A stretch of 64,000 bases of DNA from Novosphingobium kaempferiae (GCF_021227995.1 NZ_CP089301.1:2542001-2606000); one strand, 5' to 3'. Counted from the stretch's first letter, positions 25,499 to 34,136 are shown. Notes: a model not told the origin generated them from the sequence alone. Made by a program: numbers and translations.

Positions 25499-26945
25499 CG
25501 GTCGTGGCTTTCTTGGCTGAATCGTCTGCGTAACCGCCGCCCAGGGCGCGCTTGAGCGCGACTTCGCTGGCGAGCGTGGCGAAGTGGGCGTCGACGGCGG
25601 CAAGCCGGGTGTCGAGCGCGGTGGTCTCGACGCTCAGCGCGTCGATGTAGGTGCTGAGGCCGCCCTTGTAGCGCTGGAGCGCAAGGTCGTAGGCGGCGTC
25701 CGCCTCGGTCCGGGCGACGAGCGCGTGGCGCTCCTGTTCGGCAGCCGAGGTGCGCGCCGAAAGCGCGTCGGCGACTTCCTGCAGCGCGCCGATCACGGCC
25801 TTGTTGTAGCTGGCGACGGTGGTGTCGTAGCCGCCGCGGGCAAGGCGATACTGGCCCGAGAGCTTGCCGCCCTGGAAGATCGGCAGGCTGACCGCCGCGC
25901 CCGCGTTGCCGAAGTCGGACCCGTCGTCGAACAGGTGCGAGAGGCCGAGCGAACTGAGCCCGATCAGCCCGCTGAGCGAGATGTCCGGCAGGAACGACTT
26001 CTTGGCGTATTCCACGCCCTTGTCCGCCGCCTGCACCAGCTTGCGCGCCACCACGATGTCGGGGCGGCGACCGGCGAGCGCGATGCCCGCGTCGCTGGGC
26101 ACCGGGGTCGGCTCTATCGTCGCGATCGGCGGGGGGGTGAGCGTCAGCGTGCGATCGGGACCGGCGCCCATCAGCGCGGCGATCGCGTGGCGGCGCTTGT
26201 CGATCTGCTCCATGTTGGCGGCGACATCGACGCGGGCACGCGCGGCAAGCGCGTTCGACTGGCGCGACGAGCTCTGGTTGTCGATGCCCTGCTGCACGCG
26301 CTGGCCGGTCAGCTTGGCCGATCCTTCGCGCGCCGCCAGCGTCGCTTCGAGCACCTTCTGGCGTTCGAGCAGGCGGCCGAGATCGAAGTAGGAGGACACC
26401 ACTTCGGAGGCGAGCACCAGTTCGGCCTGCCGCTCGTCGGCGACGGCGGCCTCGCTCGCCGACGTGGCGGCGGCGAGCAGCGCGCGGTTCTTGCCCCAGA
26501 TGTCGAGCGTCAGGTTGGCCGACACGCCGAGCATGCCATAGTCCTTCCAGCCCTTGGGCAGCGCTTCGGCCGGGGTGCCGTTGTTGTAGCTCTGCTTCTC
26601 GACCGAGGCCGAGCCCGATGCGCCGATCTGCGGCAGCAGCGCCGCGCGCGAGGATTCGAGCGCGCCCTGCGCCTGCCGGATGCGGGCGAGCGCTGTGGCG
26701 ACATCGGGCGAATTCCTGATCGCCTCGTCCACCAGCCCGTCGAGCTGCGGATCGCCATAGGCGGTCCACCAGCGCTCCTGCGGCCATTCGGCGGACGTGC
26801 CCTGGATCGAGGCCGCACTGTCGAGGCTCGACGGCGGGCGCAGCTCGGGACGCGGCCCAAGATTGGGCGCGCCGCACGCAGCGAGCGAGGTGGTGGCGAT
26901 CAGCAGCGCGGCCGTCGCGACTCGGGAGGAGAATTTTGTACTCAT
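25491..26945 (-). CDS. NodT-type outer-membrane efflux lipoprotein (TolC-like)
   Basis: Outer-membrane factor of 484 residues and first gene of the efflux operon. A lipoprotein signal (LLIATTSLAAC, Cys about 23) marks it as the lipid-anchored NodT class. Two outer-membrane efflux repeats follow (about 60-260 and 270-470), with the family phrase AGRRPDIVVARK at the repeat boundary. I chose ATG at 26945 (MSTKFSSRV); the frame extends 13 residues upstream, into the operator region. The TetR regulator is divergent 65 bases away. Confidence 0.94.
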   Translation of the reverse strand: MSTKFSSRVATAALLIATTSLAACGAPNLGPRPELRPPSSLDSAASIQGTSAEWPQERWWTAYGDPQLDGLVDEAIRNSPDVATALARIRQAQGALESSRAALLPQIGASGSASVEKQSYNNGTPAEALPKGWKDYGMLGVSANLTLDIWGKNRALLAAATSASEAAVADERQAELVLASEVVSSYFDLGRLLERQKVLEATLAAREGSAKLTGQRVQQGIDNQSSSRQSNALAARARVDVAANMEQIDKRRHAIAALMGAGPDRTLTLTPPPIATIEPTPVPSDAGIALAGRRPDIVVARKLVQAADKGVEYAKKSFLPDISLSGLIGLSSLGLSHLFDDGSDFGNAGAAVSLPIFQGGKLSGQYRLARGGYDTTVASYNKAVIGALQEVADALSARTSAAEQERHALVARTEADAAYDLALQRYKGGLSTYIDALSVETTALDTRLAAVDAHFATLASEVALKRALGGGYADDSAKKATTDE

Positions 26946-27008
26946 CGGTACGGCTTTAATCGTTTCATGGGTTGCGGCTGTCAATCAAAAACTGTACTGA
27001 AGAGTACA
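26938..27008. promoter_or_regulatory. Two GTAC-type palindromes between efflux operon and tetR
   Basis: TGTACT-GAAG-AGTACA (26993-27008) is a perfect inverted repeat covering the ribosome binding region of the TetR gene. A second half-pair, GTAC-N6-GTAC (26938-26951), overlaps the TolC-like start codon. Together they look like a pair of TetR operators controlling both directions. Confidence 0.6.
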
Positions 27009-27010
27009 CC

Positions 27011-27616
27011 ATGGCAGAAAAGACAGGTCTCTCGAAGCGCGAGCTCAACAAGGTGCGCAAGCGCGCGGAAATCGTCGGCGTCGCCTCGCGCATGTTCCTC
27101 GAACAAGGTTACGCCACGACGACGATGTCGGCGATCGCCGACGCGCTCGGCGGGTCGAAGGCGACGCTCTGGGCGCATTTCTCCTCCAAGGAAGATCTCT
27201 TCGCCGCCACCGTGGACCTCCATGTCGAGACTTTCGCGCGCGATATCGACGAAGTGCTGACCGGGCAGAGCTTCTCCGTGCCCGCCCTGCGCCGCGCGTG
27301 CCTGCGCTTCATCGACTGCCTGCTGCGCGAGAACTCGGTGCTGCTCTACCGGCTGGTCGTCAGCGAGGGGGAGCGGTTCCCGGAGATCAAGGAAACGTTC
27401 TACACCCGCGGCCCCGCCAAGCTGCGCTGCGCCATCGCCTCGTTCTTCGCAACCCGCTTCGAGGAGGAGGAAGCGCGCAGGCTGACGCAGCTTACGGTGT
27501 CGGCGGTGACGGGCTACCGCACCGACGTGCTGCTGCGTCCCGGCGGCGCGACGCACGCGGAGCATGAGGCCTTCGTCGACAACCTGCTCTCGCACGTGGG
27601 CTGGCCAGCGGATTGA
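27011..27616 (+). CDS. TetR-family regulator of the efflux operon
   Basis: TetR-type repressor of 201 residues. The DNA-binding domain runs about 15-65 (VASRMFLEQGYATTTMSAIA then DALGGSKATLWAHF), followed by an AefR/TetR_C_7-like ligand domain. ATG 27011 (MAEKTGLSKRE) follows the TGTACTGAAGAGTACA palindrome with three bases between. It is divergent from the EmrA/EmrB/NodT-type operon, so it probably represses the pump until a drug or plant phenolic binds (inference from arrangement). The open frame begins 13 codons earlier, within the operator. Confidence 0.92.
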   Translation: MAEKTGLSKRELNKVRKRAEIVGVASRMFLEQGYATTTMSAIADALGGSKATLWAHFSSKEDLFAATVDLHVETFARDIDEVLTGQSFSVPALRRACLRFIDCLLRENSVLLYRLVVSEGERFPEIKETFYTRGPAKLRCAIASFFATRFEEEEARRLTQLTVSAVTGYRTDVLLRPGGATHAEHEAFVDNLLSHVGWPAD

Positions 27617-27636
27617 GGCCTGCACGTAAACCGCTT

Positions 27637-27711
27637 CGTCATTGCGAGCGCAGCGAAGCAATCCAGGATCGGCACGTGGCGTTGGATTGCTTCGCTGCGC
27701 TCGCAATGACG
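27637..27711. repeat. CGTCATTGCGAGCG inverted-repeat element, copy 5
   Basis: Near-perfect arms directly after the TetR gene. Same family as at 3611. Confidence 0.9.
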
Positions 27712-27825
27712 AGGTAAGAGCCCCAACCGCCCGAGCGATCACTCGCCCCCGTCCCCATTCGGGGTTGGACGCGCGCGCATGGCCTCGGCCATCCTTTCCC
27801 CACGGCTGGAGGAGAGGAGAAGCCC

Positions 27826-28341
27826 ATGAGCGACGAAACGTCGGCCGCGATCCGCGACGCGCGCAAGGACTGGAGCATCGAGCATCGCGAGATGTACCTG
27901 CGCTCCGGCGGGGCGGAAGGGCACATCATGGACCTCACGCCCGTCGGCGGCCGGTCCTTCGCGACGCACTGCCTGGTCAAGTACGTCGGCCGCAAGAGCG
28001 GCAAGGTCTTCATCACCCCGCTCTGCTACGCCGACATCGGCGGCGAGGTGGTCGTCTGCGGCTCCAAGGGCGGGGCGGACCACCACCCGGCCTGGTATCT
28101 CAACATCATCGAGGACGAGCGGGTCGACTTCCAGATCGCCACGCAGGCCTACCGCGCGACCTGGCGCGAGCCCGAGGGCGCCGAGCGCGAGAAGGTCTGG
28201 AACTTCTTCATCGACTGCCACCCCTTCTACGCGGGCTACCAGACGTCGACCGAGCGCGTGCTGCCCTTGCTGATGATGAAGGCCGTCGAGCCCCTGCCCG
28301 TCTTCACCGCCGAGGACGCCACCGGCATCCGCCAGTTCTAG
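27826..28341 (+). CDS. Deazaflavin-dependent nitroreductase (Ddn/PF04075-type) family protein
   Basis: Protein of 171 residues with the split-barrel fold of the Ddn family: HCLVKYVGRKSGKVFITPLC, then GSKGGADHHPAWYLNI near 90 and TWREPEG. Mycobacterial relatives use coenzyme F420, while others in Gram-negatives have no proven cofactor. It begins after GGAGGAGAGGAGAAG and lies 21 bases before the hotdog-fold gene, so the two form an operon. The pair suggests reduction and hydration steps on a CoA-linked substrate (inference). No F420 biosynthesis gene is in the window. Confidence 0.82.
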   Translation: MSDETSAAIRDARKDWSIEHREMYLRSGGAEGHIMDLTPVGGRSFATHCLVKYVGRKSGKVFITPLCYADIGGEVVVCGSKGGADHHPAWYLNIIEDERVDFQIATQAYRATWREPEGAEREKVWNFFIDCHPFYAGYQTSTERVLPLLMMKAVEPLPVFTAEDATGIRQF

Positions 28342-28362
28342 GCGCCAGTTCCGAGAGTACAT

Positions 28363-29526
28363 ATGAGCGACGACTTCGACACTTCCGACATCGACAACTA
28401 CCTAGGCAAGCCGATGGACTTCTCGCCCTTGCGTGAGGTCATCGCCCCCAACGACATCCGCCGCTGGGTCCATGCGATGCACTATCCCAACCTCGCCCAC
28501 TTCGATCCGGCGACGATCGCCGCGAGCACCTGGGGCCGCCTCGTCGCGCCGCAGAGCTTCGCCATCGCCACCGACGACGGCCACGGCGCCGCGCCCGCCT
28601 GCGTCGGCAAGATCGAGAACTCGCACCTGCTGTTCGGCGGCGACGAGTGGTGGTTCCATGGCCCGCGCATCGAGCCGGGCGACGTGGTCACCAACACCCG
28701 CGTGCCGTTCGACTACACCGTCAAGCAGACCGGCTTCGGCCCCACCTGCTTCCAGCGCGGCGACAACAACTACTCCAACCAGAAGGGCGAGGAGATCGCC
28801 CGCCAGCGCTCCACCTCGATCCGCTACCGCGCGGCGGCGGGCGGCGAGAACGTCAAGACCGACGACTTCGAGGAGCCCGAATGGACCGACGCGGCGCAGG
28901 AGGAGATGGAGGAGCGCCGCTTCGCCTGGGTGAAGATGCTCCACGACCTCGGCAACAAGGAGCGCTGGTGGGATGACGTGGCGGTGGGCGACCAGCTGCC
29001 CGAGCGCGTCTTCGGCCCCCACTCCATCGCCAGCTTCGCGACCGAGTGGCGCGCCTATATCGTCAACACCTGGGGCACGCTGGACTTGCGCAAGCAGGAT
29101 CTGGAGGGCCTCGGCTTCACGCGCGAGATGGCCGGGTACGAGAACGACCCCGAGATGCTGAAGGTGAACCCCTTCCTCACCGATGGCGCCTATTACGGCC
29201 CGTCGCGCGGGCACCTCTTCGCCAAGTACGCCCGCCGCATCGGCATGCCGCGCGGCTACGGCTACGGCGCGTCGATGGGATCGTGGGTGACGGACTTCCT
29301 GTCCGGCTGGGCAGGCCAGCACGGCATGGTGGTCCACTCGGTCGCCAACTATCGCGGGCCCGCGCTGACCGGCGACGTGACGATCCAGACGGCGGAAGTC
29401 ACCGAGAAGTCGGTGGACGACCGGGGCCGCCACCTCGTCCATGTGAAGCACCTGATGAAGAACCAGAAGGGCACGACGATGTGTACCGGCACGGCGGAAA
29501 TCGCGCTGCCGAAGAAGGTGGGGTGA
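28363..29526 (+). CDS. MaoC-like double-hotdog dehydratase/hydratase family protein
   Basis: Protein of 387 residues with two hotdog domains: an N-terminal MaoC/FAS1-type dehydratase domain (about 15-155, with GKIENSHLLFGGDEWWFHGP then EPGDV) and a C-terminal one (about 205-385). Members of this group hydrate or dehydrate enoyl-CoA thioesters. Trp-rich loops and the long linker are typical of catabolic actinobacterial and sphingomonad versions. It is second gene in an operon with the Ddn-type protein. The exact catalytic Asp/His pair could not be assigned with confidence. Confidence 0.8.
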   Translation: MSDDFDTSDIDNYLGKPMDFSPLREVIAPNDIRRWVHAMHYPNLAHFDPATIAASTWGRLVAPQSFAIATDDGHGAAPACVGKIENSHLLFGGDEWWFHGPRIEPGDVVTNTRVPFDYTVKQTGFGPTCFQRGDNNYSNQKGEEIARQRSTSIRYRAAAGGENVKTDDFEEPEWTDAAQEEMEERRFAWVKMLHDLGNKERWWDDVAVGDQLPERVFGPHSIASFATEWRAYIVNTWGTLDLRKQDLEGLGFTREMAGYENDPEMLKVNPFLTDGAYYGPSRGHLFAKYARRIGMPRGYGYGASMGSWVTDFLSGWAGQHGMVVHSVANYRGPALTGDVTIQTAEVTEKSVDDRGRHLVHVKHLMKNQKGTTMCTGTAEIALPKKVG

Positions 29527-29532
29527 GACACT

Positions 29533-29650
29533 CGTCATCCCGGCGTAGGCCGGGACCGTGGGCTGTCTTTAGACGCAGCCCGTCGTCAGGGAACCCTGCC
29601 GATGGGCATGCTGTTCACGGCCCGCGGTCCCGGCCTTCGCCGGGATGACG
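29533..29650. repeat. CGTCATCCCGGCGTAGGCCGGG inverted-repeat element
   Basis: CGTCATCCCGGCGTAGGCCG at the left and CGGCCTTCGCCGGGATGACG at the right enclose about 75 bases between the convergent hotdog and PhzF genes. It is a fourth repeat family; a single arm recurs inside the gene at 37483. Confidence 0.85.
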
Positions 29651-29660
29651 ACCATATCGC

Positions 29661-30497
29661 TTACGCCAGCACCCCGCCGGTCGAAACCGTCTCCACCCGC
29701 CCGGCGATCCACGCTTCGCCCGCCGCATCCTGCGTGCAGTAGACGAGGCCGTCCGCCCCCACCTTGCGCCCCTGCGCCGCGACATAGCTGCCCTCGGCCA
29801 GCCCCTCCGCGAACAGGTACTGCGCCACCGCCGCGTTGAGGCTGCCGGTGACGGGATCCTCGACCATCTTGCCCGCCGGATCGGCAAAGAAGGCGCGCAG
29901 CTCGAACTGCGCCGCACCGCCCGGCTCGCAGGGGCCGAGCAGCGCCACATCGGTGCCCTTGGGTGCCTTCGCGACCGGCTCCGCCGCCAGGACCGCTTCC
30001 GCCGTGCGCAAGTGAAGCAGCTTCCAGCCCGGCCCGTTGGAGGCGTGGACCGCCGCCACGACATCCTCCTCCCGCGCGCCGGTCAGCCGCAGCACGTCGG
30101 CGCGATCCTCCGCATCCAGCGGGCCGGAGCGGATCAGCGGCGGCGCGCGGAACGCCAGCCGCCCCTCCTCCTGCCGCACTTCGACGAGGCCGATGCCGCA
30201 TTCCTGCACCACGCGCCCCGCCTCATGCGGAGCGCCCCCGGCGGCGAGCCACGCATGCGCAGTGCCCAGCGTCGGGTGCCCGGCGAAGGGCAGTTCGCCC
30301 GCCGGGTAGAAGATGCGCACGCGATAATCGGCCCTCGGGTCGGTCGGCGGCAGCAGGAAGGTCGTCTCCGAAAAGCCCAGCCACTGCGTCAACCGCAGCA
30401 TCTGCGCGTCGCTCAGCCCCTCGCCGCCGCGCACCACGGCCAGCGGGTTGCCGCTGAGCGGACCGGAACCGAAGACGTCGACCAGATCGAGAAGCAT
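29661..30497 (-). CDS. PhzF-family isomerase/epimerase
   Basis: PhzF-like protein of 278 residues with the diaminopimelate-epimerase fold in two halves. FSETTFL carries the family catalytic Glu (near residue 44), followed by LPFAGHPTLGTAHAW and, in the second half, MVEDPVTGSLNAAVAQYL. The family includes the phenazine enzyme PhzF, but most bacterial members have unknown substrates, and no phenazine genes are nearby. I prefer ATG at 30497, spaced seven bases from GAGG, over the adjacent GTG at 30500. Confidence 0.92.
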   Translation of the reverse strand: MLLDLVDVFGSGPLSGNPLAVVRGGEGLSDAQMLRLTQWLGFSETTFLLPPTDPRADYRVRIFYPAGELPFAGHPTLGTAHAWLAAGGAPHEAGRVVQECGIGLVEVRQEEGRLAFRAPPLIRSGPLDAEDRADVLRLTGAREEDVVAAVHASNGPGWKLLHLRTAEAVLAAEPVAKAPKGTDVALLGPCEPGGAAQFELRAFFADPAGKMVEDPVTGSLNAAVAQYLFAEGLAEGSYVAAQGRKVGADGLVYCTQDAAGEAWIAGRVETVSTGGVLA

Positions 30498-30661
30498 CAC
30501 ATATCCTCATGCAGCTATTTGCACTTTTGAACGTTTGATCGCAGGCACGCCCCGCATCGTCACGCCAACCGGCAGACCGGCGCGCGGTTCATCGCCGGTT
30601 GTCATGCCGCGGTCCAGAGCGGACGTCGGAATTCACGAATGCACATCGCAGGAGAAGTACC

Positions 30662-31096
30662 ATGAAGAAGTCCCTGCTGGCGCTGGCCGCCTTCGCCGCC
30701 ACCGTCACCGCCCTGCCGATCACGCCTGCGCTGGCTGACCCGCCGCGCTGGGCCGACCGCGACCGCGACGGGCGCAACGATCGCTGGGACCGCCACGACA
30801 ATCGCCGCGACGACCGTCGGGGCTGGCGCGGTGACAACCGCTACGACGACCGTGGCCGCTATCGCCAACCCCACCGCATGACCCGTAACGACCGCGCATG
30901 GCGCGGCAACGACGGGCGCTACTATTGCAAGCGCGACAACGGCACGACCGGCCTCATCATCGGTGCGGGCGTCGGCGCGCTGGCCGGCCACCAGATCGCC
31001 GGGCGCGGCGACCGCACCCTCGGCGCGATCCTCGGCGGCGTGGCAGGCGGCGCGCTGGGCCGCGAGATCGACAAGGGCGGCCTGCAGTGCCGCTGA
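30662..31096 (+). CDS. Exported Arg/Asp-rich protein with a glycine-zipper 2TM segment
   Basis: Exported protein of 144 residues: signal peptide MKKSLLALAAFAATVTAL up to PALA (cleavage near residue 26), a highly charged Arg/Asp-rich linker (about 28-75), the motif WRGNDGRYYCKRDNGTTG, and a glycine-zipper region (GLIIGAGVGALAGHQIAG, about 97-114 and following) ending LQCR. Glycine-zipper 2TM proteins sit in the envelope. It is a paralogue of the gene at 32739, which has the same core with a much shorter linker. CAGGAGAAG precedes the ATG. Confidence 0.85.
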   Translation: MKKSLLALAAFAATVTALPITPALADPPRWADRDRDGRNDRWDRHDNRRDDRRGWRGDNRYDDRGRYRQPHRMTRNDRAWRGNDGRYYCKRDNGTTGLIIGAGVGALAGHQIAGRGDRTLGAILGGVAGGALGREIDKGGLQCR

Positions 31097-31122
31097 TCTG
31101 AGCGGTCGGTCCGGGAACGAGA

Positions 31123-31155
31123 GGCGCGCTGTCCGAAAGGGCGGCGCGCTTTTTC
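31123..31155 (+). terminator. Intrinsic terminator after the glycine-zipper gene
   Basis: GGCGCGCTGTCC and GGGCGGCGCGC pair imperfectly around GAAA, and TTTTTC follows at 31151. It ends the gene at 30662. Confidence 0.7.
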
Positions 31156-31204
31156 TTTGGGCTGCCTCTTACGTGGATCGCGCGATGACGATCCGGACAC
31201 CCTT

Positions 31205-31280
31205 CGTCATTGCGAGCGTAGCGAAGCAATCCATGCGGTGGGGGCCGACCATGGATTGCTTCGCTACGCTCGCAATGACG
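31205..31280. repeat. CGTCATTGCGAGCG inverted-repeat element, copy 6
   Basis: Near-perfect copy with GTAGCGAAGC arms in the gap between convergent genes. Confidence 0.9.
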
Positions 31281-31342
31281 AAAGAGAGGGAGCACCCACC
31301 TCCAAACCCGCTCAGGCTGAGCGGGGGCAGGGGAACGGATTT

Positions 31343-32467
31343 CTACTTCCCCAGCAGATCGACGAACATCCCTTCCACCCGCGCCTTGTCCACGCGGTAG
31401 ACCACATCGACGTCCTGTTCGCCCATGCCCGGCCCCTTGCCTGCGGGCCACGCCAGCAGCGCGCCGTAGTTGGCGCCCGGCATAAGGTCGACGTCCATGG
31501 CGAGTTGCCCCTTGCGGGTGACAATGCCGGGCTCCAGCCACGCCGCCGCCTGAACCTCGTCCCACAGCGGAAAGCCCGCCTGCGCGGTCTGCTTGACGTA
31601 GCGCGCCACCGGACGACCGCTCGCCACCGCCTTGTCGATCAGCGGCTGGCTGCCGAAGATGCCCTCGTTGGCGTCCCCCGTCACGAGCACGAGCCGCTGC
31701 CACTTCGTCGTGAACACCACATGCGCAGCCTCGGGGTCGAAGAAATGGTTGAACGACATGCGCGGCGAATAGGCGGTCTGCATCGCGAACTCGTCATGCT
31801 GGCCGTCGATGTCGCTGGCTATGAAGTTGCCGCCTTCGGTGACAAGCTCCTTCACCCGCCCTGCGAACCCGTCGTCCAGCCGCTGCGCCAGCGCGAGGTT
31901 GGTGAGCGGCCCCATGGCGACGATGCTGACCTGCCCGGGATACTTGCGCGTCATATCCAGCAGGAACTCCGCCGCCGAGCCCTCGCGCGCCTTGGCCTTG
32001 GGCATTCCTTCCGGAAGCGGCGGCACGTCGAACGGCCCATGCGGTTCGCGGCGCTTCATCGTGTTGTAGGCTGGCCATGAGTCCATCCACGCCCCCTTGT
32101 AGGGCATCGGCCCGTAGAGCGCCTCGCGGCGGCGCATCCCTTCCTTCGTGTTCACCATGGGAAACACCGCGCCCTGCACCACCGGCACGTCGGCGCGCCC
32201 GATCAGTTCCAGCATCCGAAGCGTCGCTGCCGTCTCCTCGGGCGCCCAGCCGTCGCCGCTGACGGTGGTGATGCCCAGCACTTCCACGCCCGGACCCTGC
32301 AGCAGCATGAGGATCGGCTGGAGCCCCGGCCCCTCGAACGCATCCTGATCGACGATCACCAGCCGCTTGGCCGCAGGCTTTTCCGGCGCGGCGAAAGCGG
32401 TCGCCGAGGGCATTGCGGCGAGGACCGCAAGCGAGGCGAGGACGGTACGAAGGACACGGATGGGCAA
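31343..32467 (-). CDS. Exported nucleoside-hydrolase-family protein with altered metal site
   Basis: Inosine-uridine nucleoside hydrolase superfamily protein of 374 residues with a signal peptide (cleavage after ATAFA, about 26), so it is likely periplasmic. The conserved parts are LGITTVSGDGW, AMGPLTNLALA and the FDPEAAHVVF region. The opening DTDPGIDD calcium-binding cluster of true hydrolases reads VDQDAFEGPG here, so two of the usual metal-binding acids are missing. It may use a different metal geometry or substrate, or be inactive. It lies between the two glycine-zipper genes on the opposite strand. Confidence 0.85.
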   Translation of the reverse strand: MPIRVLRTVLASLAVLAAMPSATAFAAPEKPAAKRLVIVDQDAFEGPGLQPILMLLQGPGVEVLGITTVSGDGWAPEETAATLRMLELIGRADVPVVQGAVFPMVNTKEGMRRREALYGPMPYKGAWMDSWPAYNTMKRREPHGPFDVPPLPEGMPKAKAREGSAAEFLLDMTRKYPGQVSIVAMGPLTNLALAQRLDDGFAGRVKELVTEGGNFIASDIDGQHDEFAMQTAYSPRMSFNHFFDPEAAHVVFTTKWQRLVLVTGDANEGIFGSQPLIDKAVASGRPVARYVKQTAQAGFPLWDEVQAAAWLEPGIVTRKGQLAMDVDLMPGANYGALLAWPAGKGPGMGEQDVDVVYRVDKARVEGMFVDLLGK

Positions 32468-32738
32468 GGCTGGTCTCCGGATAGGCGCCCTGCTGCTCTA
32501 CCGTGGGGGACCAAATGCGGCCAACGCAATTCCTGCCGCGCCGCGTTGCCGAAATTGGGGCACCCTTTCGCCGCCCCAAGTGTTTCTAACCCGAAACATT
32601 TCCCTCGTTTCGTCGCTTGTGCCGAGCAACTCGTCACGCATTTTTCCGGAGCGCCCGTCGTTCATCTGGCGTTGTGGATCAATGAACGATGAGCGGCGTT
32701 ACCAGATCATTCCACGCACCTAATTGAGGGCACACTCT

Positions 32739-33065
32739 ATGCGTAAAGCTATTCTCGCCGCCACCATGATGGCGCTCACCATTCCGGCCACCGTGGCCTT
32801 TACCGCTCCGGCGGAAGCACGCGACCACCGCCGCTATCACAACGATCGCGGCGTGAAGTACTGGCGCGGCAACAACGGTCGCTACTACTGCAAGAAGTCG
32901 AACGGCACGACCGGCCTGCTGATCGGCGGCGTCGCCGGCGCCCTTGCCGGCCGCGCGATCGACACCCGCGGCGACCGCACCGTCGGCACCCTGCTCGGCG
33001 CTGCCGGCGGCGCAGTGCTCGGTCGCGAGATCGACCGTGGCGGCGACCGTCCGCGCTGCCGCTGA
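32739..33065 (+). CDS. Exported glycine-zipper 2TM protein (paralogue)
   Basis: Exported protein of 108 residues with a signal peptide ending PAEA (about 27), the motif WRGNNGRYYCKKSNGTTG and a glycine zipper (GLLIGGVAGALAGRAID), ending DRPRCR. It lacks most of the Arg/Asp-rich linker of its paralogue at 30662. ATG 32739 follows TTGAGGG; an in-frame start five codons earlier is less likely. The two copies flank the exported nucleoside hydrolase-like gene, suggesting duplication around it. Confidence 0.87.
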   Translation: MRKAILAATMMALTIPATVAFTAPAEARDHRRYHNDRGVKYWRGNNGRYYCKKSNGTTGLLIGGVAGALAGRAIDTRGDRTVGTLLGAAGGAVLGREIDRGGDRPRCR

Positions 33066-33093
33066 TCTTTAAACGGTCCCCAATAGCGGGCTT

Positions 33094-33137
33094 GCAGAAG
33101 GCGCGTCGTCCCTCCGGACGGCGCGCCTTCTGCTTTG
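33094..33137 (+). terminator. Strong intrinsic terminator
   Basis: GCAGAAGGCGCGTCGTCC (33094-33111) pairs with GGACGGCGCGCCTTCTGC (33116-33133), with one mismatch, followed by TTTG. It ends the gene at 32739. Confidence 0.8.
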
Positions 33138-33310
33138 TGCGGATGATGCAGGGCGCCGGAGCGATCAGGGTGTGAATGGCATCGGCGCGAGGCTTTCCTA
33201 CAAGTCCCGCCTATGCTCCAATGCGGCCATGTTTCAGCGATTTACACCCCTTTCCGGCCCGTCTGCCTGCTCCTTCCGGGAGCTCGCAGAGGAGGCCCGG
33301 AGTTTTGCTC

Positions 33311-33336
33311 CAGGACCGTGTAAACCGTGTAAACCT
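33311..33336. repeat. Double CCGTGTAAA motif, copy 1
   Basis: GGACCGTGTAAACCGTGTAA followed by ACCT contains CCGTGTAAA twice in direct repeat. The same sequence, inverted, occurs at 37571-37594. It lies 33 bases upstream of the SDR gene, where it could be a regulatory site or a short mobile repeat. Confidence 0.7.
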
Positions 33337-33368
33337 CTCGCTTTTTGTTCATCACAGAGGATTGTTTG

Positions 33369-34136
33369 ATGAACGAAATCGAACCCAATCGCCCCGCCAT
33401 GCTCGTCACCGGCGGCGCCAAGCGAATCGGCGCCGCCATCGCCCGCGCCTTCGGAGCGGCGGGCTGGCACGTCGTCATCCATTACGGCCGCTCGCAGGCA
33501 CAGGCCGAAGACCTCGCCGCGCAACTGCCCAGCGCCGAGACGATCTCGTGCGAACTCGACGACTGGGATGAAGGCCCCGCCATGGTCCGCGCGCTGGCGA
33601 AGCGGCTGCCGGACTGGCGCGTGCTGGTGAACTGCGCGGGCGTGTTCGACCTCGACACCGCCGAAACGCTCGATCCGCCGACCTTCGAGGCGGCGATGCG
33701 GGTCAACGCGGGCACCCCGGCGCGGCTCGGACAGGCGTTCCTCGCCCATGCCCGTGCCGGTGGCGGGCGACGGCTGATCCATGTGACGGACCAGAAGCTG
33801 CTCAACCCCAACCCGGACTTCTTCTCCTACACGATGAGCAAGCACGCCATCGCCGCCACCATCCCGATGCTGTCGATGGCGCGAACGGATGCGCGGGACC
33901 GCGTCTACGGCATCGCGCCGGGCGCGATCCTCGCCAGCCATGACCAGAGCGAGGCGGAAGCCGAAGTCTCGCACCGGATGAACCTGCTAGGCCGCCGCGC
34001 CACGCCCGAGGACGTAGCGGGAGCGGCGCTGTTCCTTGCGGGCGGATGGCTGGAAAGCGGGGAGACGCTCTACGTCGATTCGGGCCAGCACCTGCTGTCT
34101 CAGCCCCGCGACGTGCTGTTCCTGGCAAGGGAGTAG
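33369..34136 (+). CDS. Short-chain dehydrogenase/reductase (pteridine-reductase-like)
   Basis: NAD(P)-dependent SDR of 255 residues. The cofactor motif TGGAKRIGAAIA (about 15-26) with Arg after Lys suggests NADPH. NCAGVF follows, then the catalytic YTMSK near residue 155. The usual catalytic Ser position reads IHVTDQ, with Thr, as in FolM/pteridine-reductase-like members. The C-terminus (GAALFLAGGWLESGETLYVD) is typical. It probably reduces a pterin or similar carbonyl (inference). ATG 33369 follows AGAGG. Confidence 0.88.
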   Translation: MNEIEPNRPAMLVTGGAKRIGAAIARAFGAAGWHVVIHYGRSQAQAEDLAAQLPSAETISCELDDWDEGPAMVRALAKRLPDWRVLVNCAGVFDLDTAETLDPPTFEAAMRVNAGTPARLGQAFLAHARAGGGRRLIHVTDQKLLNPNPDFFSYTMSKHAIAATIPMLSMARTDARDRVYGIAPGAILASHDQSEAEAEVSHRMNLLGRRATPEDVAGAALFLAGGWLESGETLYVDSGQHLLSQPRDVLFLARE

